In this document: in pieces, positions 11,195 through 21,327 of the stretch | How the letters are laid out: the number at the start of each line of letters is the position of its first letter | Numbering within the stretch: position 1 is the stretch's first letter | From: Paracoccus chinensis | GTDB lineage: Bacteria > Pseudomonadota > Alphaproteobacteria > Rhodobacterales > Rhodobacteraceae | DNA length: 64,000 nt | NCBI RefSeq assembly: GCF_900102885.1 | Contig: NZ_FNGE01000009.1 | Span: 62,001-126,000 of the forward strand | Direction of reading: 5' to 3' | Notes under the pieces: model-generated | The model's database searches: none | Told to the model about the DNA's origin: nothing | Seen by the model: the letters and a program-made list of their open reading frames with translations, nothing else | Program-made: the position numbers and the translations under genes

Positions 11195-12715
11195 ATGGAG
11201 ACCACCGTAATCACCACCCCGCCCGCCGGCATGGACCCGGTCGTGGCACCCGCCTCGATGGTCGAGGCATTGCCGGCCTATGGCTTCACCAGCGCGGTCT
11301 ATGTCGTGGCCGCCGTCCTGTTCATCCTGTCGCTGGGCGGCCTTTCGGGCCAGGAAAGCGCCAAGCGCGCCATCTGGTACGGCATCGTCGGCATGGCGCT
11401 GGCGGTTCTGGCGACCCTGTTCGGCCCCGGATGGGGCAACTGGTGGCTGTCGATCCTGATGATCGCGCTGGGCGGCGTCGGCGGCTGGCTGCTGGCCACC
11501 CGCGTCCAGATGACCGAGATGCCGCAGCTCGTCGCGGCGATGCACAGCCTTGTGGGCCTTGCCGCCGTCTTCATCGGCCTGAACGCGCAGATCGAGCTGG
11601 GCCGCGTGATCCGCGCCCGCCTGAACGAGGCGACCGACCTGTTCCAAGGCTTTGCCGCCGTTCTGGCGCACAAGTCCCCGGCCGAGATCGCCATGCTCAA
11701 GGTCGAGGTCGGTCTGGGCATCTTCATCGGCGCCGTGACCTTCACCGGATCGGTCGTGGCCTACGGCAAGCTGGCCGGAAAGATCGACGGCAAGCCGAGG
11801 AAGCTGCCCGGCGGGCACATGCTGAACCTCGGCGCGGCGATCCTGTCGCTGCTGCTGGTCATCCTTTACGTCGCGGGCTGGGGCCCGGCGATGCTGTGGC
11901 TGATCCTGCTGACGCTGGTCGCCGGCTTCATCGGCTGGCACCTCATCATGGGGATCGGCGGCGCGGACATGCCGGTCGTGGTCTCGATGCTGAACAGCTA
12001 CTCGGGCTGGGCCGCGGCGATGATCGGCTTCACGCTGTCGAACGACCTGCTGATCGTGGTGGGCGCGCTGGTGGGTTCCTCGGGTGCGATCCTCAGCTAC
12101 ATCATGTGCAAGGCGATGAACCGTTCGTTCGTCTCGGTCATTCTCGGCGGCTTCGGCGGCGAGACGGGCCCGGCGATGGAGATCGAGGGCGAACAGATCG
12201 CCATCGACGCCGAAAGCGTGGCGGCGGCCCTGAACGAGGCCGACAGCGTCATCATCGTCCCCGGCTACGGCATGGCCGTGGCGCAGGCGCAGCAGTCGGT
12301 GTCGGAACTGACCCGCAAGCTGCGTGCCGCCGGAAAAGAGGTGCGCTTCGCCATCCACCCCGTCGCCGGCCGCCTTCCGGGCCACATGAACGTGCTGCTG
12401 GCCGAGGCCAAGGTCCCCTATGACATCGTCCTCGAGATGGACGAGATCAACGAGGACTTCCCCTCGACCGACGTGGTGATCGTCATCGGCTCGAACGATA
12501 TCGTGAACCCGGCCGCGCAGGACGATCCCAACAGCCCCATCGCCGGGATGCCGGTGCTGGAGGTCTGGAAGGCCAAGCATGTCTTTGTCAGCAAGCGCGG
12601 GCAGGGGACCGGATACTCGGGCATCGAGAACCCGCTGTTCTACAAGGAGAACACGCGGATGTTCTATGGCGACGCAAAGAAGTCCATCGACGCCCTGCTG
12701 CCGATGATCGACTGA
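11195..12715 (+). CDS. pntB: NAD(P)+ transhydrogenase subunit beta
   Basis: This is the 506-residue partner of PntA. The first 300 residues contain the membrane domain helices. The C-terminal domain III binds NADP(H), with the conserved segment [15 protein letters not shown] and the later [13 protein letters not shown] loop. It forms the inner-membrane transhydrogenase complex with PntA. The ATG is preceded by AAGGGG, and the two genes form an operon closed by the terminator at 12737. Confidence 0.97.
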   Translation: METTVITTPPAGMDPVVAPASMVEALPAYGFTSAVYVVAAVLFILSLGGLSGQESAKRAIWYGIVGMALAVLATLFGPGWGNWWLSILMIALGGVGGWLLATRVQMTEMPQLVAAMHSLVGLAAVFIGLNAQIELGRVIRARLNEATDLFQGFAAVLAHKSPAEIAMLKVEVGLGIFIGAVTFTGSVVAYGKLAGKIDGKPRKLPGGHMLNLGAAILSLLLVILYVAGWGPAMLWLILLTLVAGFIGWHLIMGIGGADMPVVVSMLNSYSGWAAAMIGFTLSNDLLIVVGALVGSSGAILSYIMCKAMNRSFVSVILGGFGGETGPAMEIEGEQIAIDAESVAAALNEADSVIIVPGYGMAVAQAQQSVSELTRKLRAAGKEVRFAIHPVAGRLPGHMNVLLAEAKVPYDIVLEMDEINEDFPSTDVVIVIGSNDIVNPAAQDDPNSPIAGMPVLEVWKAKHVFVSKRGQGTGYSGIENPLFYKENTRMFYGDAKKSIDALLPMID

Positions 12716-12736
12716 GGCAGGCACTCGAGACGAAAG

Positions 12737-12766
12737 GAACCCCCGCCATCGTGCGGGGGTTCTTCA
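12737..12766 (+). terminator. Terminator after pntAB
   Basis: A 10-bp perfect stem (12737-12746 with 12753-12762) is followed by a short, interrupted T-run. It sits 21 bases after the pntB stop. Confidence 0.75.
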
Positions 12767-12790
12767 ATTGCGGGCCTTGGCCCTGAAACC

Positions 12791-13300
12791 TCAGGGATTG
12801 ATCAGGATCGGTGTGCCGTCGCGGACCATGGCATAGATGTCCTCCATCTCGTCGTCCGACACGGCGATGCAGCCCACCGTCCAGTCCCGCTTCATGGGGG
12901 CCAGGACGCGCCCCTCGGGACCCTGGCCATGAATGAAGATGTCGTTGCCGGGATGCTTGCCCTGCGCCAGCGCGAAGGACACGTCCTGCGGGTTCGGGTA
13001 CGAGATCCCCAGCGACAGGTGATAGCGGCTGTTGGGGTTCCGCCGGTCGATGTAGTACAGCCCCTCCGGCGTCTTGCCGTCGCCCGAGAACTGCTTGTGT
13101 CCGATGGGCTCGTTCCCCAGGCCGATGTTGTAGGCGCCGATGATGCTCGACCCGCTGAGGAACAGCATCTGCCGGGCCGACTTGTTGACCACGATCTGCG
13201 TGACCGGCGGGCCGTTGTAGCTCTTGAACTTGCTGGGCGCGCAAGAGGCTGCCAGCGCCACCAGAGCCGCGGCTATCGTCAGTTTCAGGCTGCGTTTCAT
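12791..13300 (-). CDS. L,D-transpeptidase (YkuD/ErfK family) lipoprotein
   Basis: The 169-residue protein begins with a lipoprotein signal ending in ALAASC, so it should be anchored to the periplasmic face of a membrane. The YkuD catalytic site is present near the C-terminus: IHGQGPEG, then the nucleophile cysteine in TVGCIAVSDDEM. Such enzymes make 3-3 cross-links in peptidoglycan or attach proteins to it. The start at 13300 gives a proper signal peptide; upstream in-frame codons do not. It converges with pntB. Confidence 0.88.
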   Translation of the reverse strand: MKRSLKLTIAAALVALAASCAPSKFKSYNGPPVTQIVVNKSARQMLFLSGSSIIGAYNIGLGNEPIGHKQFSGDGKTPEGLYYIDRRNPNSRYHLSLGISYPNPQDVSFALAQGKHPGNDIFIHGQGPEGRVLAPMKRDWTVGCIAVSDDEMEDIYAMVRDGTPILINP

Positions 13301-13431
13301 TATCCTGTCCCGCCGTTTTTCGGCTGACTCTGCCGAAACCGTTCCTGCCACGCAACGGCGGTGCCGATCACGAACGCCTCATCGGAAGGGACGGCTTGCG
13401 CGCAGCCCCCGTTTGCGGCTTTCGTCGCGCC

Positions 13432-14802
13432 ATGACCCAGCCGCTTTCCCATCCTCCGCAGCCCCGTCACCAGCCGGACCTCGCGCCGACACCGCTGGAC
13501 CACCCGCTGCGCTACGAGATGGTGAACGAACTTCACGCCCGGCCCTCGCCCCGGCTGGCTGCGCCCTGCACGGCCGTCTACATCGCCTTCAAGGAGCCGC
13601 GCGACGCCGCGAACCGCGACCGCAGCCTGGACCTCGCTCATCTGGCCGAGCTGGTCACGCGCCACGGGGCACCCGCGCCGCCGGCGGGCGCGGGGCATTA
13701 TGCCGCGCAACTGGGGCGGCACGAGCTGCGCTGGGAAAGCCATACCGAGTTCGTCAGCTACGCGGGCTTCACGCCCGGCCAGCCCGACCGGCCCTTCGAC
13801 CCCGCGCTGGCCGAGGTTTTCCCCGCCCACTGGCAGGCGCGCGCGCCGGGCCGAAGGGTGGCCGCGGCGATGGTCCATCTTGTCCCCATGCCTGACGACC
13901 CCGCGGTGATCGCGCCGCTCCTCGCCTCGTGGTTTGCTGCCGACGGGCTGGTTGCGGTGCAGGTGCTGGACGGCGCGGCGGTGGTCGCCACCGACTTCCG
14001 CATCGATTCCTCGGGCTGGATGCGCTTTGCCGTCTTTGCCGCGCCGGACACTGGTCCGGGCCGGCTGGGCCGCATCGTCCAGCGCCTGCTGGAACTGGAA
14101 ACCTACCGCGCCATGTCCATGCTGGGCCTGCCCCGCGTCCGGGCGCTGAATGCCGCCATGAACGCACTGGAAACCCGCCTGACCGCCCTGGTCGAGCGTC
14201 TGGGAGACGAGAAAGGTCCGGCCGAGCCGATGCTGGACGAGCTTCTCAGCCTGTCGCTGCGGCTCGAATCCGAAGCCACGCAGCACGGCTTCCGCTTCGG
14301 TGCCACCCGCGCCTACGAGGCGATCGTCCACGACCGCATCGCCTCGCTGCGCGAGACGCGGTTCGAAGGCCGCCAGACCCTGACCGAGTTCATGGTCCGC
14401 CGCTTCCAGCCTGCCATGCGCACCGTCCAGTCGGCCGAGCGGCGGCTGGACGCGATGGTGGACCGCGCCGCCCGTGCGGGCGAATTGCTGCGCACCCGCG
14501 TCGATGTCCAGCGCAAGGGCCAGAACCAGGCGCTGCTGGAACGCATGGACCGCCGCGCCGACCTGCAACTGCGCCTGCAGCACACGGTCGAGGGGCTGTC
14601 GGTCGTGGCGATCAGCTATTACGCCGTGGGTCTTCTGGGTTATGCTGTCTATCCCTTGGCTGAGGCGGCGGGGATCGAGCGCGGCATCGTGATCGCGGCC
14701 TTGACCCCCTTGGTTATTCTGTTCGTGTGGCTGGCGATGCGCCGGGTGCGCGCGCGGTTGCATGATGCCGCAGGCAGCCACGCCGGCCACGGCGACCTTT
14801 GA
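13432..14802 (+). CDS. DUF3422 family membrane-anchored protein
   Basis: The 456-residue protein shows the family signature NELHARPSPRL near its N-terminus. Its middle is long and helical, with coiled-coil-like LERMDRRADLQLRLQ stretches, and two membrane helices sit at about residues 385-440. The topology resembles CorA-like proteins (cytoplasmic helical domain plus a C-terminal helix pair). However, the GMN motif of CorA is absent, and DUF3422 has no proven function. The start at 13432 is the ATG just before MTQPLSHPP. Confidence 0.85.
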   Translation: MTQPLSHPPQPRHQPDLAPTPLDHPLRYEMVNELHARPSPRLAAPCTAVYIAFKEPRDAANRDRSLDLAHLAELVTRHGAPAPPAGAGHYAAQLGRHELRWESHTEFVSYAGFTPGQPDRPFDPALAEVFPAHWQARAPGRRVAAAMVHLVPMPDDPAVIAPLLASWFAADGLVAVQVLDGAAVVATDFRIDSSGWMRFAVFAAPDTGPGRLGRIVQRLLELETYRAMSMLGLPRVRALNAAMNALETRLTALVERLGDEKGPAEPMLDELLSLSLRLESEATQHGFRFGATRAYEAIVHDRIASLRETRFEGRQTLTEFMVRRFQPAMRTVQSAERRLDAMVDRAARAGELLRTRVDVQRKGQNQALLERMDRRADLQLRLQHTVEGLSVVAISYYAVGLLGYAVYPLAEAAGIERGIVIAALTPLVILFVWLAMRRVRARLHDAAGSHAGHGDL

Positions 14803-14817
14803 AACGGAGAAACGACA

Positions 14818-14892
14818 ATGAAGACCCTGCTTGCCCTGTCCGCCCTGCTTGCACTTGCCGCCTGCAACGTTCCCTTCGTGCCGGTGATCTGA
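14818..14892 (+). CDS. 24-residue lipoprotein peptide
   Basis: This tiny reading frame encodes a complete lipoprotein signal (LLALSALLALAAC, lipid-carrying Cys16) and only eight residues after it, NVPFVPVI. A ribosome site (acggagaaacgaca) precedes the ATG. Its TGA overlaps the ATG of the next gene in a TGATG junction, which implies translational coupling. The organisation recalls entericidin-like micro-lipoproteins, but the sequence after the cysteine matches nothing I know. It could also act as a leader peptide for the ArsC-like gene. Confidence 0.6.
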   Translation: MKTLLALSALLALAACNVPFVPVI

Positions 14893-15245
14893 TGGCAGGG
14901 CAGGACCGGCGGCTCGCCATGTACGGCCTTTCGCATTGCTCGACCTGCCAGAAGGCGCAGGTTGCGCTGGAAGACGCTGGCTGGACGGTGGAGTTCCGCG
15001 ACGTCAAGGACGCACCCCTCTCGCAAGCCGAGCGCGAGACCCTGCTGGCCGATTTCGGTGACAAGCTGATCAACCGGGCAAGCCTGACCTGGCGCGCCAT
15101 GTCAGAGGCCGAGCGTGCCGAGGATCCCGTGGCGATGATGGGTGCGCGCCCTTCGGTGATGAAGCGCCCGGCCATTGTCGCGGGGGACCAGCGGCTGCTG
15201 GGATGGACGGCCAACGTCAAGCGGGGGCTGGGCCTGCCCGCCTGA
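14892..15245 (+). CDS. ArsC/Spx-like thioredoxin-fold reductase
   Basis: The 117-residue protein has the ArsC/Spx family opening MYGLSHCSTCQKAQVALE, with a CxxC-type pair, and the typical MMGARPSVMKRPAIV segment. Family members include glutaredoxin-linked arsenate reductases and redox regulators. No arsenic genes lie nearby, so the arsenate role is doubtful and a general redox function is as likely. Translation is coupled to the upstream micro-lipoprotein. Confidence 0.8.
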   Translation: MAGQDRRLAMYGLSHCSTCQKAQVALEDAGWTVEFRDVKDAPLSQAERETLLADFGDKLINRASLTWRAMSEAERAEDPVAMMGARPSVMKRPAIVAGDQRLLGWTANVKRGLGLPA

Positions 15246-15247
15246 GG

Positions 15248-15856
15248 TCAGACGATATAGCGGTCGCGGCGGTGGTTAATGGCAATCACGAGGTTCAGCA
15301 CCGCCGCCCCCAGGGCCGACCACAGCACCCGGTCCAGCGGAAGGACCGCCAGCGCGGCCGCGAACAGCACGGCGTCGAAGCCCATCTGGACCCAGCCCGC
15401 CTTGAGGCCCAGCCGGTCCTGAAGGTCCAGCGCGACCGCGCCGATCCCGCCCAGGCTGGTGCGGTGACGGAACAGCGCCAGCAGCCCCGCGCCCGAGACG
15501 AAGCCCGCCAGCACAGCCGCCGCGCCCGGATGCAGCGCGTCGAAGGCGACTAGCTGCGGCAGCAGCATCGAGGTCGCGACCATCAGCAGCACCGCCGCGA
15601 CGGTGCGGCGCAGGAAGCCCAGTCCCATGCGCCGGTAGCCGAAGCCGTAGAAGGGCAGGCTGAGGACGAGGTAGACCGGCCCGAAGCCGTATCCCGTCGC
15701 CTGCGCGACCAGCAGCGCAAGTCCGGCCAGCTGCCCGGTGATCAGTCCCGCGCTGCCCAGCAGCATCGCCCCGAAAGCCGCCATGACCGAGCCGAACAGG
15801 ACGCCCTGCGCATCCTCGAGCCGGCTGTGGGGGTGGATGCCCGACGAGGTCTGCAT
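15248..15856 (-). CDS. YitT/YczE-type integral membrane protein
   Basis: The 202-residue protein has five or six hydrophobic helices and a short Arg-rich C-terminus (NHRRDRYIV). The GLITGQLAGLALLVAQATG segment and the loop RHRTSLGGIGAVAL match the YitT family. Function in this family is unknown; some members are proposed transporters. It converges on the ArsC-like gene with 2 bases between stops. Confidence 0.8.
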   Translation of the reverse strand: MQTSSGIHPHSRLEDAQGVLFGSVMAAFGAMLLGSAGLITGQLAGLALLVAQATGYGFGPVYLVLSLPFYGFGYRRMGLGFLRRTVAAVLLMVATSMLLPQLVAFDALHPGAAAVLAGFVSGAGLLALFRHRTSLGGIGAVALDLQDRLGLKAGWVQMGFDAVLFAAALAVLPLDRVLWSALGAAVLNLVIAINHRRDRYIV

Positions 15857-16179
15857 GTCATCTCGGCTTGCTGAAAACAGGAGTGGCGCGGATGGCGCCC
15901 GGGGGACATGCCCAAGGGCGGGGGCGCTGTCCAGAGGAAGCGTTTGTGCGCAACGAATCCGTGGGCGGTCGAATCACGCCATGCGGTGGCGAGGTCCAAG
16001 CACAGGGCGGAAGTTATCGAGCGGCCCGCTACAACCAGTTACAAGGCTGAGCTCGGCGTGCAGAAATGACTCTCCGGGGCGGCGTGTGCACACCAAGAAC
16101 CGCCTGTCCCATCAGGATTGCACCTAGGAACTCCTTGCCACGCGATACGCCGAAGCCGAAGCCAGACTGTTGGTAGCGC
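15857..16179. other. Gene-free stretch, 323 bases
   Basis: I see no convincing reading frame, hairpin terminator or repeat here. It lies upstream of the YitT-like gene and downstream of the nucleoside hydrolase, both leftward, so it should contain the promoter of the former. Confidence 0.5.
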
Positions 16180-17145
16180 TTAGGTCATCAACTTGCTGGC
16201 AGCGGCTTGTCCTTGTCTGTCCAGCCGACCGATCCGGTCCGTCATCAGCCGGAACAGCGCGTCCCGGTCCAGGTCGCGGATGAACAGCGCGTTCGGCGCG
16301 CGATCCAGCGCCCCCCACCAGTCCGCGACGGTCATGCCGCGAGTCCAGCGTCCCTCGGTCTCGATCTCGACATTGACGCGGCGGCCCGAAAAGATCCCGG
16401 GCTCGATCATCCAGGCCACGGCGCAGGGGTCGTGCAGCGGGGCGCCCTGGGCACCGTATTTCTCGCGGTCGAAGCGTTCGTAGGAGGAGGTCCAGCCCGC
16501 GACGGCCTGCCCGACAGGGCCGCTTGCACGCATCGTCTCGATCCAGTCGGGGCTGGTCAGCGCCTTGTGCGTCGCGTCGAGCGGCAAGACGACGATATCC
16601 GCGCCCGAGGCGAAGACCTCGGCGGCGGCGATCGGATCTACATGGATGTTGAACTCGGCCGCAGGGGTGACGTTGCCGAAGGTGCCGCCGCCCATCAGCA
16701 CGATCCGCCCGACGCGTTGCACGATGTCCGGGGCGCGGCGGAAAGCCTCGGCGATGTTTGTCAGCGGTCCGATCGGCACCAGCGTCACGCTGCCCTCGGG
16801 CTCGCGCCGGAGCGTGTTGACGATGAAATCTGCGGCATGGCCGGGGGCGACTTGCATCGTGGGCTCGGGCAGGTCCACGCCGTCGAGGCCCGAGGCGCCA
16901 TGAACATGCTCGGCCGTGACCAGCTCGCCTTCAAGCGGACCCCCGCAGCCCGCATGGACGGGAAGATCGGTCCGGCCCGCCAGCTCGCAGATGCGCAGGG
17001 CGTTGCGCAGGGTAAGGTCCAGGGGCACGTTCCCTGCCACCACGGTGAGGCCCAGAACCTTCAGCTCGGGCGCGCCCAGAGCCAGCAGGATCGCCACGGC
17101 ATCGTCCTGTCCCGGGTCCGTGTCGATGATGATCTTCTGCGGCAT
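16180..17145 (-). CDS. Nucleoside hydrolase (IunH family)
   Basis: The protein has 321 residues. The diagnostic N-terminal calcium/ribose site DTDPGQDDAVAILLAL is intact. Also present are the conserved VLMGGG, AEFNIHVDP and a C-terminal DPCAVAW segment carrying the final metal-binding Asp. It cleaves the N-glycosidic bond of ribonucleosides for salvage. Whether it prefers inosine/uridine or another base cannot be read with confidence. No transporter is adjacent. Confidence 0.92.
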   Translation of the reverse strand: MPQKIIIDTDPGQDDAVAILLALGAPELKVLGLTVVAGNVPLDLTLRNALRICELAGRTDLPVHAGCGGPLEGELVTAEHVHGASGLDGVDLPEPTMQVAPGHAADFIVNTLRREPEGSVTLVPIGPLTNIAEAFRRAPDIVQRVGRIVLMGGGTFGNVTPAAEFNIHVDPIAAAEVFASGADIVVLPLDATHKALTSPDWIETMRASGPVGQAVAGWTSSYERFDREKYGAQGAPLHDPCAVAWMIEPGIFSGRRVNVEIETEGRWTRGMTVADWWGALDRAPNALFIRDLDRDALFRLMTDRIGRLDRQGQAAASKLMT

Positions 17146-17342
17146 CGTGCGGCCTTTCGTCCTTGGTCCTGCCCCCGCACGCCTGGCAATCGCACGGGCA
17201 AGGGGCGCATCTCACGCCAGCCACCCTGACCCATGTGGCGGCGGCAGGAAAGGGGCAGGGGACCTGTAGTCAGCAAGGCTGCACCGCTCGCCGCCCTGAA
17301 CGGCGCTAGCCGCCCTAGGCCGCTGCGGCGAGGATCGGGAGC

Positions 17343-18056
<714 letters not shown>

Positions 18057-18109
18057 GGCTTGATCTCCCTATTCGCCGCCCGTGATGCTCTACGAATGGG
18101 ACATATAAG

Positions 18110-18124
18110 TTAACATCAGGTTAG
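18110..18124. promoter_or_regulatory. Predicted CtrA-binding site upstream of ctrA
   Basis: The sequence TTAACATCAGGTTAG reads on the ctrA strand as CTAA-N7-TTAAC, one base from the CtrA consensus TTAA-N7-TTAAC. Its centre is about 60 bases before the ctrA ATG, and it overlaps the last codons of sciP. The position is right for autoregulation of ctrA. Confidence 0.65.
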
Positions 18125-18427
18125 CGGGCCATGGCTTAATCCACTTGCAGTTGCCTCAAGGCGATTTTTTTTGATCGCCTTGATCTTCAGCCCTGCCAAG
18201 CCCAAACGCGAGGCGCTTGAAATCCAGCCGTCCAGCTCCTCCTCGGTCAGGCGGTAGCGTTCGATCGCCTCGTCGCGGGACAGCAATCCGTGGCCGATCG
18301 CCTCGACCACGATGGCCTTGCGGCGCGCGACCCAGCGTTCCGTCCCCGAGGGCAGGTCGGCCAGCGTCAGCACCGAGCCGTCCTCCAGCATCACGGTGCG
18401 CGGGCGCGCGGACTTTCGGACAAACAT
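18116..18427 (-). CDS. sciP: CtrA inhibitor SciP (DUF1153 family)
   Basis: The 103-residue protein carries the DUF1153 helix-turn-helix block: GSVLTLADLPSG, then RWVARRKAIVVEAIGHGLLS, then YRLTEEELDGW. This is the family of SciP, the small protein that binds CtrA and blocks its activation of transcription in Caulobacter. The C-terminal tail is longer and more basic (KIKAIKKNRLEA) than in Caulobacter. Being directly upstream of ctrA on the same strand would let the inhibitor and its target share transcription, unlike the unlinked arrangement in Caulobacter. Confidence 0.88.
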   Translation of the reverse strand: MFVRKSARPRTVMLEDGSVLTLADLPSGTERWVARRKAIVVEAIGHGLLSRDEAIERYRLTEEELDGWISSASRLGLAGLKIKAIKKNRLEATASGLSHGPLT

Positions 18428-18577
18428 GTCGGATCCCCCTGGACGTTCATGACCTGCCTTGCTTGCCATGACCTGCCTTAAGGCGCGGTGAACGGCCGGG
18501 TTGAAACATTTCGGATTTTCATTATGTTCCGCACGTCTTTCCCACTGCTCCGCCCCGGACGGTTTTCTCCCGTGACA

Positions 18578-19738
18578 ATGCACGATCCGCGCCCTGCCAC
18601 GCGCGCCCTGAACAGCCTTGGCTTTGCCCGCGCCCCCGCCGACACGCGGGTAGTCGTCGCCATGTCGGGCGGCGTGGACAGTTCGGCGGTCGCCGCGCTG
18701 CTGAAGGCCGAGGGTTATGACGTGATCGGCGTCACCCTGCAGCTTTACGACCATGGCGCGGCGCTGAAGAAGAAGGGCGCCTGCTGCGCGGGCCAGGATA
18801 TCCACGACGCCCGCCGCGTGGCCGAACGCATCGGCATCCCGCATTACGTGCTGGATTACGAGAACAGGTTCCGCGAGTCGGTTATCGAGGAATTCGCGGA
18901 CGCCTATCTCGCCGGTGCGACTCCGGTTCCCTGCATCCGCTGCAACGAGCGGGTGAAGTTCCGCGACCTGCTGGAAACCGCGCGGGAACTCGACGCCGAC
19001 TGCATGGCGACGGGGCACTATATCCGCCGGATGGAAGGGCCGAACGGGGCCGAGCTGCACATGGCCGCCGACCCGAACCGCGATCAGAGCTATTTCCTGT
19101 TCTCGACCACCTCCGAGCAGCTCGAGTTCCTGCGCTTCCCGCTGGGCGGGTTGGCCAGCAAGGCCGAAACGCGTGCGCTGGCCGCGCAGCACGGGCTGGT
19201 CGTGGCCGACAAGCCCGACAGCCAGGACATCTGTTTCGTCCCCGAGGGCAACTATGCCGCCGTGATCGAGAAGCTGCGCCCCGGCGCCGCCGATCCGGGC
19301 GACATCGTGGACCTGCAGGGCAACGTGCTGGGCCGCCACCGCGGCGTGATCCACTACACCATCGGCCAGCGCCGCGGCTTGGGCATCGGCGGCCTGGGCG
19401 ACCCGCTGTATGTCGTGCGGCTGGATCCCGAGGCGCGTCACGTCGTCGTGGGCCCGCGCGAGGCGCTGGCAACCCAGATCGTGCCCGTGGCCGAGGTCAA
19501 CTGGCTGGGCGACGGCCGTTTCACCGACATGGCCGAGCGTGAGATCGCCGTCCGCATCCGTTCGACCCGTCCGCCCGCGCCCGCGATCCTGCGTCCGACC
19601 GGGCCGACCACGGCCGAGGTTGTCCTGGCCCAAGCCGAGGAGGGCGTCAGCCCCGGCCAGGCCTGCGTCTTCTACGAGGCCGGCTCGACCCGCGTTCTGG
19701 GCGGCGGCTGGATCACCAAAAGGGAAACCCGCCGATGA
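18578..19738 (+). CDS. mnmA: tRNA-specific 2-thiouridylase
   Basis: MnmA puts sulfur on the wobble uridine of tRNA Lys, Glu and Gln. The 386-residue protein has the PP-loop SGGVDSS (30-36). It also has the first catalytic cysteine in PVPCIRC (C119) and the second in [10 protein letters not shown]. The start at 18578 was chosen because it places the PP-loop at the usual distance; the open frame extends 30 codons further upstream without family resemblance. Its stop overlaps the start of the next gene (ATGA), so the two are coupled. It diverges from sciP. Confidence 0.95.
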   Translation: MHDPRPATRALNSLGFARAPADTRVVVAMSGGVDSSAVAALLKAEGYDVIGVTLQLYDHGAALKKKGACCAGQDIHDARRVAERIGIPHYVLDYENRFRESVIEEFADAYLAGATPVPCIRCNERVKFRDLLETARELDADCMATGHYIRRMEGPNGAELHMAADPNRDQSYFLFSTTSEQLEFLRFPLGGLASKAETRALAAQHGLVVADKPDSQDICFVPEGNYAAVIEKLRPGAADPGDIVDLQGNVLGRHRGVIHYTIGQRRGLGIGGLGDPLYVVRLDPEARHVVVGPREALATQIVPVAEVNWLGDGRFTDMAEREIAVRIRSTRPPAPAILRPTGPTTAEVVLAQAEEGVSPGQACVFYEAGSTRVLGGGWITKRETRR

Positions 19739-20283
19739 CCGAGCTTGCAGACATCGAGATCAGGATGAACGACGGCGGCCCGGCGCGCCTTGCCGACTGG
19801 CGCGGCAAGGTCGTGCTGGTCGTTAACGTCGCTTCGAAATGCGGGCTGACGGGGCAGTACGAAGGGCTCGAGGCGCTGTACCGCGCCCGCAAGGACGAGG
19901 GGCTGGTGGTCGTGGGCGTCCCCGCCAACGACTTCAAGCAGCAGGAGCCCGGCACCGACGCCGAGATCCTGGACTTCTGCCAGACGCGCTATGATGTGAG
20001 CTTCCCGCTGGCCTCGAAGACCTCGGTCGTGGGCGCCGAGAAGCACGCGCTTTACGCCCGCCTGATCGCCGATGCGCCGCAGGCTGACGGTGACGGCCCT
20101 TGGCGGACGCGGCTGGAAGGCTTCGGAATCGCGCTGAACCCGGCACCCGAGGTCCAGTGGAACTTCGAGAAGTTCCTGATCGGCCGCGACGGGACCGTGG
20201 TGGGCCGCTTCGCGCCCGACGTGGCGGCGGACGACCCGCGGCTGGTCGCGGCCATCGATCGGGCCCTGGCGCAGCCGGCCTGA
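19735..20283 (+). CDS. Glutathione peroxidase family protein
   Basis: The protein has 182 residues. The catalytic region [13 protein letters not shown] has a cysteine (C36) in place of selenocysteine, followed by the conserved FLIGRDG and the WNFEKF motif. Cysteine-type members in bacteria often use thioredoxin rather than glutathione to reduce lipid or hydrogen peroxides. It is translated from an ATGA overlap with mnmA. Confidence 0.92.
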   Translation: MTELADIEIRMNDGGPARLADWRGKVVLVVNVASKCGLTGQYEGLEALYRARKDEGLVVVGVPANDFKQQEPGTDAEILDFCQTRYDVSFPLASKTSVVGAEKHALYARLIADAPQADGDGPWRTRLEGFGIALNPAPEVQWNFEKFLIGRDGTVVGRFAPDVAADDPRLVAAIDRALAQPA

Positions 20284-20287
20284 AGGC

Positions 20288-20698
20288 TCAGGCCGCCGCT
20301 TCCGCGGTGTCGCGGATGCGCTTGATCATCGCGCGCAAGCCGTTCGAGCGCTGCGCCGACAGATGCGCGTCCAGCCCCAGGCGCCCCAGTTCGGCGGGGG
20401 CGTCCACCTTGGGCACCTCGCCGACCGGCAGGCCGGAATAAAGCGCATGCAGCACCGCGATCAGCCCGCGCACGATCAGCGCGTCGCTGTCGCCCTGGAA
20501 ATCGAAGCGCCCGTTCTCGATCTGCGGCATGATCCAGACCTGGCTGGCGCAGCCCTCGACCTTGGTCGCGGGCACCTGCAGCGCCGGGTCCATCGGCGGC
20601 ATGGCGCGGCCCAGTTCGATCACGTGGCGATAGCGGTCCTCCCAGTTGTCGAGGAAGTCGAAGGTCTCGGCGATGTCTTCGAAGGCGGGCGTTGCCAT
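20288..20698 (-). CDS. sufE: Cysteine desulfuration protein SufE
   Basis: SufE accepts persulfide sulfur from the cysteine desulfurase SufS and passes it to the SufBCD scaffold for Fe-S cluster assembly. The acceptor cysteine is C50 in KVEGCASQVWIM, and the length (136) is typical. The rest of the suf operon is not in the window. It converges with the peroxidase gene, 4 bases between stops. Confidence 0.95.
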   Translation of the reverse strand: MATPAFEDIAETFDFLDNWEDRYRHVIELGRAMPPMDPALQVPATKVEGCASQVWIMPQIENGRFDFQGDSDALIVRGLIAVLHALYSGLPVGEVPKVDAPAELGRLGLDAHLSAQRSNGLRAMIKRIRDTAEAAA

Positions 20699-20829
20699 GG
20701 CGGAAGGTCCTGCGGGCTGGTGCGGCGGGTCTGGATAGCGCCTTGGCGCGCGCAGGTCAAAGCGCCCCCTTCCGGGACCGCGGGCGATGGCCTATCAAGT
20801 GCCCGACGCAAGCTTGGGAAGGGCGATCA

Positions 20830-21324
20830 ATGAACCGTGCACTCTGGCCGATCGCCGCCTGTCTGGTCCTGTCGGCCTGCGGCGACAGCCGCTTCAACCC
20901 GACCCGCTGGTTCGGGGGCGAGCGCGCGCCGCGCGTCGAGACCCTTGCGCCGCCCAAGGGCTACCAGGAAAAACCCGACACCCGCCTGCCCGTCGCGCAG
21001 GTGCTTTCGGCCAAGTGGGAGCAGACGGTAGAGGGCAGGTTGCTGGTCGTGACCGCCATCGCGCCGACCAAGGGGTGGTGGGACATCGCCCTTGTGCCGG
21101 AAACCCCGCAGCCCGCCGACCGGATCCGTCCGGATGCCGACGGGGTGCTGCGGCTGCGGCTGGTGGGCGCGCCGCCGCCGGCCGACAGCACCACCGCGCG
21201 GATGCCCGCCCAGCCGGGCGCGGACACGCTGACGGTGGCCTTCCCGCTCAGCTCGACCGCGCTGCGTGACATCGGCACGGTGGTCGTCACCGGCGGCACG
21301 AACGCGGTCTCGCTGGGCGTCTGA
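20830..21324 (+). CDS. Putative lipoprotein
   Basis: The 164-residue protein begins with a lipoprotein signal ending in LSAC (Cys17). The mature part starts GDSRFNPTRWFGG and has a beta-rich body (VLSAKWEQTVEGRLLVVTAIAPTKG). Similar short lipoproteins are common in Rhodobacteraceae, but no function is known to me. It is a single-gene unit, diverging from sufE. Confidence 0.75.
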   Translation: MNRALWPIAACLVLSACGDSRFNPTRWFGGERAPRVETLAPPKGYQEKPDTRLPVAQVLSAKWEQTVEGRLLVVTAIAPTKGWWDIALVPETPQPADRIRPDADGVLRLRLVGAPPPADSTTARMPAQPGADTLTVAFPLSSTALRDIGTVVVTGGTNAVSLGV

Positions 21325-21327
21325 CCC

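Noticed and set aside
8813-12724. 1303-codon minus-strand open frame
   Set aside because: It is antisense to the Thr/Ala gene and pntAB. The product is low-complexity His/Arg/Asp text with no domain.
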